Position numbers and translations under genes: made by a program. Of a stretch of 17,068 nucleotides of DNA, positions 7,384-15,483 are shown piece by piece (within the stretch, counting starts at the first letter, position 1; the number at the start of each line of letters is the position of its first letter). This DNA comes from Cryomorphaceae bacterium (GTDB taxonomy: Bacteria; Bacteroidota; Bacteroidia; Flavobacteriales_D; Crocinitomicaceae): positions 1-17,068 of the forward strand of contig JAIXRD010000277.1 of the NCBI GenBank assembly GCA_027485365.1. Reading direction: 5' to 3'. Under the pieces are notes generated by a model that saw only the letters and a program-made list of their open reading frames with translations, was not told where the DNA came from and searched no databases.

Positions 7384-8610
7384 ATGAGAAGTTTCTCGGT
7401 ACTATTTGTATTAATTCCATTTCTTTCCTTAGGACAATTGGGCAATACCATGTATGGCCTATACAGAAATAACAATCCATCTACGGTGCAATTGGCAACG
7501 ATTGATCCGGTAACAGGAATAATTAATGTATTAGGTCCGAACCTAGGGAACACCATCAATTTAACAGGAGTATCGCTTAACCCATATAATTACACCTATA
7601 CCTATCAAGATCAAGATTCATGGCTTTCGGTTGATTTATCGAACGGTACATTGGTAAATGATGTGATGGTAAGTTTACCCAATGCCACGGGAAATTTTAA
7701 TAACTTCAAATTCAATACATCCGACACCACGATGTATGGGTTGTTTTCACAAGTTCTATATAACCCAATTACAGGCGTATATTCAGGAGACATGCGCTTG
7801 GCTACCTGTGATTTAAGTACAGGACAAGTTTCGCTCATATCGCCGGCATCCGTTGCATCAAGTTATGTAATGGCTGGCTCGTCTATAGACCCTCACCTGA
7901 TGGTTTACTATTTTATTTCTGAAGGAAAACTGATGGGCATTGATTTGTACAATGGTTCTATATATACTCAGCCCGTGATTAGCATTCCAAGCGGTGGAGA
8001 TAGCTTTGATAATTTTGCCTATAGCTGTGTTGACACAACGATGTATGGTTTAATCATGAATAACGGAGTGGGTGTTCAATCGTTGGGCAAAATCAACGCT
8101 ACAACAGGAGTAGTTACCGCCTTAGCAACTCCGTTAAACTTCAATAACTATATCATGAATGGAGGGGCCACAATAGACCCAATTAACCTCATCTATTATT
8201 TTGAAACGATGGATAATAACGCACAAATCTATCTGGTTGGTTTATCCCTGATAGATGGTTCTATTGTTTCCAATGTTATGCTTCCACCCAGTGGTGCATA
8301 TTTCGATATGGCACGTATAGATGGAGATTGTTATGGCGCTACACCTTCTCGCCTAAATCCTTCCTTGCAACTAGAGGAATCAGCATTGTCACTTTCCATT
8401 GCGCCAAATCCAAGTACTGACCTAGTTACCGTAAATTCAAACTCACAAATCGAATACATACGCTGTTATGGGATGGATGGAAAAATAGCACTAGAAATCA
8501 CCATGAATGGGATTAATCAATTTTCAGTGAAATCACTTCCCACAGGATTATATATGTTGGAAGTACGGACAGCACAATCTTCGCAGATTGTTAGATTATT
8601 GAAAGATTAA
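7384..8610 (+). CDS. Secreted T9SS cargo protein with ~100-residue internal repeats
   Basis: A 408-residue secreted protein. Residues 1-17 are a signal peptide ending L-S-L-G before Gln18. The middle has at least three related units of 94-103 residues, each opening with a T-M-Y-G-L motif (Met23, Met117, Met220) and containing a D-x-x-T-G-x-x segment and an 'S-x-D-P/N-P-x-x-x-Y-Y' segment; a fourth, degraded start is D-G-D-C-Y-G. This looks like a beta-propeller or similar repeated beta fold. The last 75 residues are a type A T9SS sorting domain: S-I-A-P-N-P-S at 338-344 and the terminal L-P-T-G-L-Y-M-L-E-V pattern, so the protein should be exported by the type IX system and attached to or released at the cell surface. 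The substrate is unknown. It converges on, and overlaps by four bases, the beta-barrel gene on the other strand. Confidence 0.9.
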   Translation: MRSFSVLFVLIPFLSLGQLGNTMYGLYRNNNPSTVQLATIDPVTGIINVLGPNLGNTINLTGVSLNPYNYTYTYQDQDSWLSVDLSNGTLVNDVMVSLPNATGNFNNFKFNTSDTTMYGLFSQVLYNPITGVYSGDMRLATCDLSTGQVSLISPASVASSYVMAGSSIDPHLMVYYFISEGKLMGIDLYNGSIYTQPVISIPSGGDSFDNFAYSCVDTTMYGLIMNNGVGVQSLGKINATTGVVTALATPLNFNNYIMNGGATIDPINLIYYFETMDNNAQIYLVGLSLIDGSIVSNVMLPPSGAYFDMARIDGDCYGATPSRLNPSLQLEESALSLSIAPNPSTDLVTVNSNSQIEYIRCYGMDGKIALEITMNGINQFSVKSLPTGLYMLEVRTAQSSQIVRLLKD

Positions 8611-9125
8611 TTTCCTTTTTTCTTTTCTTTTTTAAGTGATCTATACAAACGGAGTGCTCCCATTGGTAAAACCTCATTGTCTAGATACATCCCCGCAGCT
8701 TCCAAGGAAACCGCAAAACCCTTTTTCGTCATTAACTGTATTCCAAGCGGAACATAACCAACGGCAGCACCATAGCCATCAATTCCTCCAGAACTTCCTC
8801 CACCAATTATGAAAGCTGCACCGATAGCAGCACCGAGGTAGGGAGCAAATTTTGTTGGTTTTGCTTTTGAACCAAAATAATAACGCCCTCCGACGTGAAC
8901 CCCAGAAATTGCTAAAATAGAACCGACCCCCGCTTCAATACTCCAATGATGATTGAAAAAATGCTCATAATTACAAGAAAGAAAACTTGGTCCTCCAAAC
9001 TGAACACCGAGCTGATTTTTAACTTCCAACCTTCTATTCACAGAGTCACTAACTTGGTTCTGACCCCATGCCATAGTAGTTACTACCAATAAAATCAAAC
9101 TTAAATTTCCTTTCTTTAATTCCAT
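8607..9125 (-). CDS. Small outer-membrane beta-barrel protein
   Basis: A 172-residue exported protein with a signal peptide ending near residue 22 (A-W-G before Q). The mature chain has alternating, glycine-rich strands (G-V-Q-F-G-G, G-V-H-V-G-G-R-Y-Y-F, Y-L-G-A-A-I-G-A-A-F) as in small 8-strand barrels. An unusual glycine/serine loop (G-G-G-S-S-G-G near the middle) and a Lys-rich end (K-K-E-K-K-K-G-N) replace the usual terminal aromatic residue. The start at 9125 (M-E-L-K-K) is preferred to 9152, which would add nine residues ahead of the signal. It lies 29 bases downstream of the sugar-transferase stop and is the last gene of the polysaccharide operon; its role there is inferred only from position. 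Confidence 0.75.
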   Translation of the reverse strand: MELKKGNLSLILLVVTTMAWGQNQVSDSVNRRLEVKNQLGVQFGGPSFLSCNYEHFFNHHWSIEAGVGSILAISGVHVGGRYYFGSKAKPTKFAPYLGAAIGAAFIIGGGSSGGIDGYGAAVGYVPLGIQLMTKKGFAVSLEAAGMYLDNEVLPMGALRLYRSLKKEKKKGN

Positions 9126-9154
9126 AGAGCTGTAATTATATGTATTCAACAACT

Positions 9155-9742
9155 TTATTTAATCATTCTCATTCCCGTTTTCCAGACTACACCCAAATCA
9201 CGCCATACGGACGCGCTGAGTTGATATTCCAAGTTGATTCGGATTTTCTCCGGCATGATTACTTCTATATAAGTACGTTCAGGATCCTTACTATTTGCCA
9301 GTATTTTATTCTCTTCAAAATAACTAATTGAAGCAAGATCGGTAATTCCAGGCTTATAATCTAACACCTTACGTTGGGCATCCGTATAGTGACGAACATA
9401 TTCCATCACTTCTGGTCGAGGACCAACTACGCTCATATCTCCCTTCAACACATTGATAAACTGAGGAAATTCATCCAGTTTGTATTTACGAACAAAAGCT
9501 CCTGCACGCGTAATTCTTGGGTCGCGCTCACCCACAGTTAGTTTCCCTTGCCGATCTGCATTCGGACGCATGGATCGAAACTTAAGCAACATAAAGGGCT
9601 TACCGCCTAATCCGATTCGTTCCTGTAAGTAAAAAATACCTCCCCTTGATTCTAGCGCAATACCACATGAAATAATTAATCCTATTGGTAAAAACGCAAT
9701 TAAAATAAGCGACGAAAGTATGACGTCCATTAAACGTTTCAT
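9155..9742 (-). CDS. PglC-like initiating sugar phosphotransferase
   Basis: A 195-residue small monotopic phosphoglycosyl transferase. It transfers a phospho-sugar from a UDP-sugar to undecaprenyl phosphate, the first membrane step of glycan synthesis. The N-terminal hydrophobic re-entrant segment (residues 4-30, with Pro19) is followed by the family motifs E-R-I-G, K-F-R-S-M at 54-58, and the catalytic dyad Asp90-Glu91 in K-L-D-E-F-P-Q; G-D-M-S-V-V-G-P-R-P-E follows at 101-111. It has the short form, without the extra transmembrane domain of long WbaP-type enzymes. Its start overlaps the upstream aminotransferase by four bases (ATGA), indicating coupling. The donor sugar is not shown; the aminotransferase neighbours suggest an amino sugar. 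Confidence 0.93.
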   Translation of the reverse strand: MKRLMDVILSSLILIAFLPIGLIISCGIALESRGGIFYLQERIGLGGKPFMLLKFRSMRPNADRQGKLTVGERDPRITRAGAFVRKYKLDEFPQFINVLKGDMSVVGPRPEVMEYVRHYTDAQRKVLDYKPGITDLASISYFEENKILANSKDPERTYIEVIMPEKIRINLEYQLSASVWRDLGVVWKTGMRMIK

Positions 9743-10944
9743 CCCATCACCTTATGATATGCAATCGTTACCGCCTTGATTACGCTATCCACTTGCTCGT
9801 TCGTTAAGTTGTAATAAATGGGTAAGGATATTTCTCTTGAATATTTATCATAAGCCACGGGGTAATTGGCTATATCATACCCTAACTCCTTATATGCTGT
9901 AAACAGAGGCAGGGGTTGGAAATGCACATTAACCGCAATATCTTGCTCAAAGATCTCATGCATAATTGCATCTCGCTGTGCTTCGGTAACCCCATTAATA
10001 TTCAATTGATATAAATGACAACAAGAAACACGAAAACGGTCTTCACGGATTGGAGTCACAGCCCAATCAAGATCCTCAAACCCCTTGGTGTATTGATCAA
10101 AAATTTCGTTTCGACGGTCTAAGGTATCCTGGTAGCGCTCCAGTTCCACTAAGCCTATAGAAGCTTGAAGGTCGGTCATATTACACTTATATCCAGGCTC
10201 GATTACATCATAACGCCACGCCCCTTTTTGCATTTTAGCTAAGGCATCCTTGGACTGTCCATGTAGAATTTTAATACAAAACAATTTATAGAGTGCTTCG
10301 TGGTCAAATGAATCAGGCAGATTAAAACAAATTGCCCCACCTTCTGCCGTGGTTAAATTCTTAACTGCATGAAACGAAAAGCACGTAATGTCGGCTACCG
10401 CCCCCATTTGTACACCTTTATAGGTGGCACCAAAGCTATGCGCCGCATCCGAGGCGATTAACATTCGTCCTAATTTCTGTTGCTGCTCATTCGAAGGAGT
10501 AAACATCGATTTAGCTTCTTCAACGAGTTGTTTAATGGCATCGAAATCGCAAGGTAAACCGGCAATATCAACCGGCATAATGGCTTTTGTATTTGGTGTT
10601 ATGGCCGCTCGAATGGCTTCAATGCTAATATTAAAATCATCCGGATTGATATCCACCATAACCGCTTTAGCACCAGTATGTAACACCACATTGGCACTCG
10701 CACAATACGTATAGACAGGGATAATAACCTCATCGCCCGGACCTATACCCCACCAACGCAATACAATTTCCATTCCGGTGGTCCATGCACTAACGGCTAC
10801 GGTTGTTTTACACCCCACATATTCGGTGATTTTCTTTTCAAATAACTTAGTTTTTGGACCCGTAGAAATCCAACCACTGCGTAAGGTATCCGTAACTTCA
10901 TCAATGATTCGTTGATCTATTCGTGGGGGAGAGAAAGGTAACAT
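9739..10944 (-). CDS. DegT/DnrJ/EryC1/StrS-family sugar aminotransferase
   Basis: A 401-residue PLP-dependent enzyme of the type that converts a keto nucleotide-sugar to an amino sugar. The family outline is clear: R-S-G-W-I-S-T-G-P near residues 27-35 and the PLP lysine Lys195 in S-F-H-A-V-K-N, with Asp166 in S-D-A-A-H-S-F-G. A long helical insertion lies between the D-I-A-G-L-P-C-D segment and this aspartate. It is separated by one base from the other aminotransferase gene and overlaps the PglC-like gene by four bases. The pairing with PglC-like recalls pgl loci, where a DegT enzyme makes the 4-amino sugar, but no acetyltransferase is in the window. Substrate unresolved. Confidence 0.93.
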   Translation of the reverse strand: MLPFSPPRIDQRIIDEVTDTLRSGWISTGPKTKLFEKKITEYVGCKTTVAVSAWTTGMEIVLRWWGIGPGDEVIIPVYTYCASANVVLHTGAKAVMVDINPDDFNISIEAIRAAITPNTKAIMPVDIAGLPCDFDAIKQLVEEAKSMFTPSNEQQQKLGRMLIASDAAHSFGATYKGVQMGAVADITCFSFHAVKNLTTAEGGAICFNLPDSFDHEALYKLFCIKILHGQSKDALAKMQKGAWRYDVIEPGYKCNMTDLQASIGLVELERYQDTLDRRNEIFDQYTKGFEDLDWAVTPIREDRFRVSCCHLYQLNINGVTEAQRDAIMHEIFEQDIAVNVHFQPLPLFTAYKELGYDIANYPVAYDKYSREISLPIYYNLTNEQVDSVIKAVTIAYHKVMG

Positions 10945-10945
10945 A

Positions 10946-12091
10946 TTAGATAATTTCGTTTTTGTAAAGTTCGAGAAAATTAATCAATCTATGCACAGGT
11001 ATATCTAGGGGAAGATTAACAATGTGCTTACTTACATATACTGCATTCGGAAAATTAGAAACTTCCAGCCCCCAAGGTTCCAAGGAATCCAATACAGGAT
11101 GTAAAGGTGAAATAAACCAATCTCCAAGCGGTATTTTTTCTTTTTCTGCGTGCTGCAAAAACAGCGCTCGGTCCTTGACAAGGATGGGATACTTAAGAAA
11201 GGCATGATGGGCTAAGTGTTCCGCTGGGACGGTGGTTTTGCTTTGATTGGCCAACCAATCATGCACTGAGACACCCGAAATTTTTCGCTGTGAAATCACG
11301 TGATCTAAAGTGCTTAGGGCCTTAATTCCTGCTCGGCATTGCACCGTACTCATGCCTTTAAAATAATCCTTCGGCATGTGAATTCCTTCTAATTCGGAAG
11401 CACTGGAAGAACCTACTACCACCCCTTTCTTACTCAACCATCGATACATTCGAATGAAGGTCCAATATGTAAAACCCTTTAGTAAATAGGTTCTCGCCCA
11501 AATAAGAATAAAAAGGATGAACTGATCCTTGGCACTTGGTTTAATTAAATGCGATTTAAGCAGATTGACCGACTGAAGTAAATCCCGATTATTTATTAGC
11601 AACATTCCACCAATTCCGGTAGAAAAGGGCTTATTCCATTGACTTGAAAAAAATGAGGCATCGCACCGTAGGCCGTTAAACACACCCTGATGTTTTCCAC
11701 CAAACCCGTGCGTGCAATCTTCAATCGTATAGATTCCCTTTGCTTTAGCCATGGATACGATTTCCTCCACTTCAAAACTCAATCCAAGCATGTTTTGAAT
11801 TAAAATTACTTTAGTTTTTGGGGTGAGAGCCTGTTCGATCTGCTCGGCGCTACAGCATAAAACCGTAGGATTGATATCCACATAAATGGGTATTGCGCCC
11901 AAATAAAGAATGGCGTTGGGTACCACAACACACGTGAACGCTGGGAGCACTACCTCATCTCCGGAACCTACACCCATCGCCTTCAACACGGTATATAAGG
12001 CCACCCGTCCTTTCCAATAAAGTGAAACTTGCTCCGTATCAATGTGGAGATACTCGGCTATCCTTGCTTGATATGTCAACTCAACATTCAT
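10946..12091 (-). CDS. Second, divergent DegT-family sugar aminotransferase
   Basis: A 381-residue DegT/AHBA-type PLP enzyme, clearly different from its neighbour. The PLP lysine is Lys154 in S-S-Q-W-N-K-P-F-S-T and the cofactor-pairing aspartate is Asp125 in I-E-D-C-T-H-G-F-G-G, so the active site looks intact. Unusual is a hydrophobic, aromatic insertion just after the catalytic region (about residues 192-222, with I-L-F-I-L-I-W and Y-W-T-F-I-R-M), which could be a membrane contact. Its start overlaps the GT2 stop by four bases and its stop lies one base from the next aminotransferase. Two aminotransferases in one operon suggest two different amino sugars in the glycan, or one enzyme with another role. 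Confidence 0.88.
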   Translation of the reverse strand: MNVELTYQARIAEYLHIDTEQVSLYWKGRVALYTVLKAMGVGSGDEVVLPAFTCVVVPNAILYLGAIPIYVDINPTVLCCSAEQIEQALTPKTKVILIQNMLGLSFEVEEIVSMAKAKGIYTIEDCTHGFGGKHQGVFNGLRCDASFFSSQWNKPFSTGIGGMLLINNRDLLQSVNLLKSHLIKPSAKDQFILFILIWARTYLLKGFTYWTFIRMYRWLSKKGVVVGSSSASELEGIHMPKDYFKGMSTVQCRAGIKALSTLDHVISQRKISGVSVHDWLANQSKTTVPAEHLAHHAFLKYPILVKDRALFLQHAEKEKIPLGDWFISPLHPVLDSLEPWGLEVSNFPNAVYVSKHIVNLPLDIPVHRLINFLELYKNEII

Positions 12092-13098
12092 CTCGTTCTA
12101 GCAGTAAAGGGTAAACTAAGCAAGCCCAAAAAGGAACCAATTCCGTAAGCGAAATGAAGTAACTTAAAGCCAATGAGTACCATTAATACCTTGTTTTTTC
12201 CATTACGCGCCCGCCAAGCTACGGCCGTTAATACTCCGGTGTAACAGATGAGCACTCCGAATGAAGCCAATGACCACAGTGGATTCCAAGTGATTAAGGA
12301 AAGTATCAGTGGAAATGTCCAAGAACCCAGAAATAGCATGGGGATAAAATGACGTAAACTTAGGGAGGAAAATGTTCGGGTGATATACACCGTTTTCAAA
12401 TTCCACTTGCCATTATTGAAGTTATTCTTTGCCATGGCCCTGAACGTTTCCCGTGCATAATAGGTGCATCTTGCCTTAGGTGTAAGGTAAATTTTTCCTC
12501 CGTTTCGAAGTAAACGCTTTGATAACTCCATGTCATGGTTTCGAATTAGTCGTTCATCATAGCCTCCAACAGCTTTTAGTTCCTGAGCACGGTATAATCC
12601 AAAGGGTACGGTGTCCACAGCAATCACATCTGAAACCCCTGTTCGAAATTTAGCATTCCCCACACCGACTGGATGCATAAGTACGGTGCGAATAGACTCA
12701 GACATCGCGGTACTATTTTTAACCTTAGTTTCCATCACACCACCCACTGCGATTGCATCAGAATGATCGTTCATCGTTGAAATAAGGGTACTTATATATC
12801 CGAAATCAAACGATGCATGCGCACTCGAAATTAAAATGTAGGTTCCTTGAGCGGCATGAACACCAATATTTAGTGCCCGCGGTGTAATTCGATCCGGATT
12901 GCTCAATACCTTCACTTGGGGATGAATTTGTGAGAGCTCATTCAATAAGGCTTGGGTTCCATCTGTAGATCCTCCATCAATTACCAACAATTCCATGCGT
13001 GAAGGGTCTGTGCCATTCGACAGCAACGAAACAACACAACCCCTGATGTATCGCACTTCATTATAGCACGGAATAACAACGGAAATTTCAGGATTCAT
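12088..13098 (-). CDS. ExoA-like family 2 glycosyltransferase
   Basis: A 336-residue membrane-associated glycosyltransferase of GT-A fold that adds a sugar from a nucleotide donor to a lipid-linked acceptor at the inner face. The N-terminus has S-V-V-I-P-C-Y-N-E (6-14), D-G-G-S-T-D-G-T at 41-48, and N-P-D-R-I-T-P-R-A-L-N-I-G at 67-79, as in succinoglycan ExoA relatives. The family's usual D-A-H motif reads S-A-H at 92-94. C-terminal hydrophobic segments and the L-H-F-A-Y-G-I-G-S element near residue 320 also fit ExoA. The start at 13098 (M-N-P-E-I-S) is chosen over an upstream ATG at 13218, since it gives the family N-terminus and only an 11-base overlap with the ligase gene. Confidence 0.9.
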   Translation of the reverse strand: MNPEISVVIPCYNEVRYIRGCVVSLLSNGTDPSRMELLVIDGGSTDGTQALLNELSQIHPQVKVLSNPDRITPRALNIGVHAAQGTYILISSAHASFDFGYISTLISTMNDHSDAIAVGGVMETKVKNSTAMSESIRTVLMHPVGVGNAKFRTGVSDVIAVDTVPFGLYRAQELKAVGGYDERLIRNHDMELSKRLLRNGGKIYLTPKARCTYYARETFRAMAKNNFNNGKWNLKTVYITRTFSSLSLRHFIPMLFLGSWTFPLILSLITWNPLWSLASFGVLICYTGVLTAVAWRARNGKNKVLMVLIGFKLLHFAYGIGSFLGLLSLPFTARTR

Positions 13099-14332
13099 TG
13101 GGTTGGTTTTTAAATGCCGGATGAATACCAATAAACAAACAACTCCATAATAACCAGAACACAATACCTGATTGTCGCTCCAACATGGATTCAAACAAGG
13201 AATTAAAAGCAAATGCACAAACCACGAGGATTAAAATCCCTTGTTTATGCTTCCACCCATACCAAAGCATGGAGATTAAAATACTCAGCAACCAAAGCAA
13301 ACCAATCCAACCGGTTTCCACCGCTGTATTAAAAAATTGATTGTGTGAGTTGAAGTGTTTTTGGGCCAGGTTAATTTGACCATATTCCAAAAGTTTTGCC
13401 TCCATTGCAGAAGGTAAATTCCCCACACCTACTCCATTCGGGTGTTCGAGCAAAATTTCTGCAGAGGCAGTCCATAAAATCAATCGCGCATCGTTTCCAC
13501 GAATTTCCCCACGGGGAACATGCGTATAAGCGTATGGGGACTTCACATAATTAGAGACAAAAGAAACGGAATCTGACACATTTCTTCGTAAGGAAGGCAT
13601 GAAATAAAGACCTAGGTAAATAACTACGATACCAAGGGTAAAAACTCCAATAAGTACGGTCCAACCTTGTTTTTTAAAGAGCCAATATCCAACTAAACAT
13701 GCCATGAGTATTACAGCGAATAATAAGCCAGACAAACTTTCTAAATGCACATGGGTATAGAGTAAAAAAAGTATACCGACCGCCGAAAACAGATGTTCCC
13801 TCATGGTTCTAGGGGCTTCCCAACGTTTAAACAACATATAAATGCCTAAGGCGCAGAAAACGGACGCATAGGTGGGGTGATGAAACAATCCAGAAAAATG
13901 GGAGGAGAATAAGTAGGCAGGATCATAATTGTGCTCTTCATAATTGAAAAATGCGACCAAATAACACACGAAAAGCATCAGGAATAAGGAAATTAAAAAC
14001 CCATTTTCCAAGAAACGTTTGTTCAGATAAAAGGTAGGAACAAAAGAAAATACGATAGGAAATAGCACGAACGATAGTTTTTTTTCAATTCCAAACATGG
14101 CTTCATGTGGGTCTATAGCATTCATCGCATAGAGGGAATAGTAGGGAAGAAATAAGGTTATACCCAGGAGAATCCCATTGAATTTAAAGGTGAGTTCTTT
14201 CTTCACTATACCAGTAATCACTATCACCAAGAATAATAAACAAAATAGCCCTGTAAGACCAGGGAATAACATCCACCCGGCTAATAACAGCAATAGCGCC
14301 CATTGATATACCCTTGGATAGTTGAATTTCAT
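13088..14332 (-). CDS. O-antigen ligase/polymerase-like membrane protein
   Basis: A 414-residue polytopic inner-membrane protein with about 10-12 hydrophobic segments, of the Wzy_C/WaaL superfamily. Such proteins either polymerise undecaprenyl-linked repeat units or transfer them to a lipid acceptor. The signature is in the large periplasmic loop: R-L-I-L-W-T-A-S-A-E, then L-E-H-P-N-G-V-G-V-G-N, and H-F-N-S-H-N-Q-F-F with His330, followed by E-T-G-W-I-G-L-L at the next helix. Sequence alone does not distinguish ligase from polymerase. Its start overlaps the GT4 stop by four bases, and its end overlaps the GT2 start by 11 bases. Confidence 0.9.
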   Translation of the reverse strand: MKFNYPRVYQWALLLLLAGWMLFPGLTGLFCLLFLVIVITGIVKKELTFKFNGILLGITLFLPYYSLYAMNAIDPHEAMFGIEKKLSFVLFPIVFSFVPTFYLNKRFLENGFLISLFLMLFVCYLVAFFNYEEHNYDPAYLFSSHFSGLFHHPTYASVFCALGIYMLFKRWEAPRTMREHLFSAVGILFLLYTHVHLESLSGLLFAVILMACLVGYWLFKKQGWTVLIGVFTLGIVVIYLGLYFMPSLRRNVSDSVSFVSNYVKSPYAYTHVPRGEIRGNDARLILWTASAEILLEHPNGVGVGNLPSAMEAKLLEYGQINLAQKHFNSHNQFFNTAVETGWIGLLWLLSILISMLWYGWKHKQGILILVVCAFAFNSLFESMLERQSGIVFWLLWSCLFIGIHPAFKNQPNES

Positions 14333-15450
14333 TCGTTCAAAATTTTAGTATAATACCCCAATAGTTTTTCTTCTTCGATTAACCAATTGTATTTTTCCCG
14401 AAAGGCTATCTTGCCATTTTCACCCATTTCAGAGGATCTGGCTTTATCTGAAAGTAAGAATTTAATGCCTTTTGCTATGGCTGAAGGATCCATCGGATCA
14501 ACACAAACACCGCACTTTGCCTCTTCAATGATACCTCGCCACAATGGAAAATCGGATGCGAGAACCGGAGTTCCAGCAGACATATACTCGAACATTTTTA
14601 TCGGCAGTGCTTCAAGATAACTTCTTGTAGGATGTAAAGTCACTAAGCCAACTTCTGAAGTAGAGAGAATCTGCATGATCTCCTCCCTATCAATAAAGCC
14701 ACGGAAATCAACTTTTTCCCAACCCTTTAACTTACGCACCTCTGCTTCGAAAGAAGCAGGTACAAAGTTACCGGCAAGAACTAAGCGTGCATCCACAGTT
14801 TCCATGGCCTGCACCATTTCTTTGATTCCGCGTGTTGGGAACAGACCTCCGACATAACAAACCTGTCCGGGTATTTTTGCGACATCTCCTTCCAATTGAA
14901 GAACCTCATTCATCAAGGGATAATTGGCAATCTGCTCAACATTAACATTGTGTTTTTTGAAACGATCGCATATTGGCTCGTTTACACTGATTACCCCTGC
15001 AATTCGTTTAGCCACATAGCCTTCAAAAAATCTAAAAAATCTTGAAATCAAACCACGGAAAACTGCAGGAATCCAATGTTTATCCATGATCTGTTTCGGA
15101 AGATCTTCATGAGCATCATAGATCACTTTTTTACCTTTTCTAGCCAATTTCAATCCATAAGGAAGTAATTCAGGATCGTGAAAATGATACACATCAGCAT
15201 CCAACTCGAGAGCCTTTCTATATACTTCAGCGGTTGTACTGATCATCCTTCTGAAACGTCCCTTACCCTTGCGTTCAACTCCAATGATGTGAACTCCGTC
15301 CAGTAATTGCGTTTCACCTTTTGTCGCAACAAGATAAACATCATAGCCCTCCTTGCTCAATGAAACGCATTGCTTATGGAAAATACGAATATCCGTATGA
15401 GGATGCGCACTTGTGAGGTGAGCAACTTTGATTTTTTTGGGTGTATTCAT
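14329..15450 (-). CDS. GT4-family glycosyltransferase
   Basis: A 373-residue GT-B fold glycosyltransferase, cytoplasmic or membrane-peripheral. The N-terminal acceptor domain has V-A-H-L-T-S-A-H-P-H-T-D at about 9-20, D-V-Y-H-F-H-D-P-E-L-L-P and I-Y-D-A-H-E-D; the C-terminal donor domain has Y-V-G-G-L-F-P-T-R-G and the E-x7-E pair Glu280 and Glu288 in L-E-A-L-P-I-K-M-F-E-Y-M. The basic and hydrophobic stretch near residues 130-160 may contact the membrane. The ATG at 15450 (M-N-T-P-K-K) is chosen; an in-frame GTG five codons upstream is less likely. A 33-base gap separates it from the amidotransferase gene, and it overlaps the next gene by four bases. Acceptor and donor sugars are unknown. 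Confidence 0.9.
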   Translation of the reverse strand: MNTPKKIKVAHLTSAHPHTDIRIFHKQCVSLSKEGYDVYLVATKGETQLLDGVHIIGVERKGKGRFRRMISTTAEVYRKALELDADVYHFHDPELLPYGLKLARKGKKVIYDAHEDLPKQIMDKHWIPAVFRGLISRFFRFFEGYVAKRIAGVISVNEPICDRFKKHNVNVEQIANYPLMNEVLQLEGDVAKIPGQVCYVGGLFPTRGIKEMVQAMETVDARLVLAGNFVPASFEAEVRKLKGWEKVDFRGFIDREEIMQILSTSEVGLVTLHPTRSYLEALPIKMFEYMSAGTPVLASDFPLWRGIIEEAKCGVCVDPMDPSAIAKGIKFLLSDKARSSEMGENGKIAFREKYNWLIEEEKLLGYYTKILNE

Positions 15451-15483
15451 TTTCTTGTTTTCCACAAATAATTCGATGGTTTT

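Noticed and set aside
9126..9152. Nine extra N-terminal residues on the small barrel gene
   Set aside because: The signal peptide begins properly at the ATG at 9125; the extension would place polar residues before it.
9140..9331. 63-residue plus-strand reading frame
   Set aside because: Mostly antisense to the PglC-like gene, without recognisable features.
13099..13218. Forty extra N-terminal residues on the GT2 gene
   Set aside because: They lie inside the ligase gene, do not resemble the family, and the ATG at 13098 begins the normal GT2 pattern.
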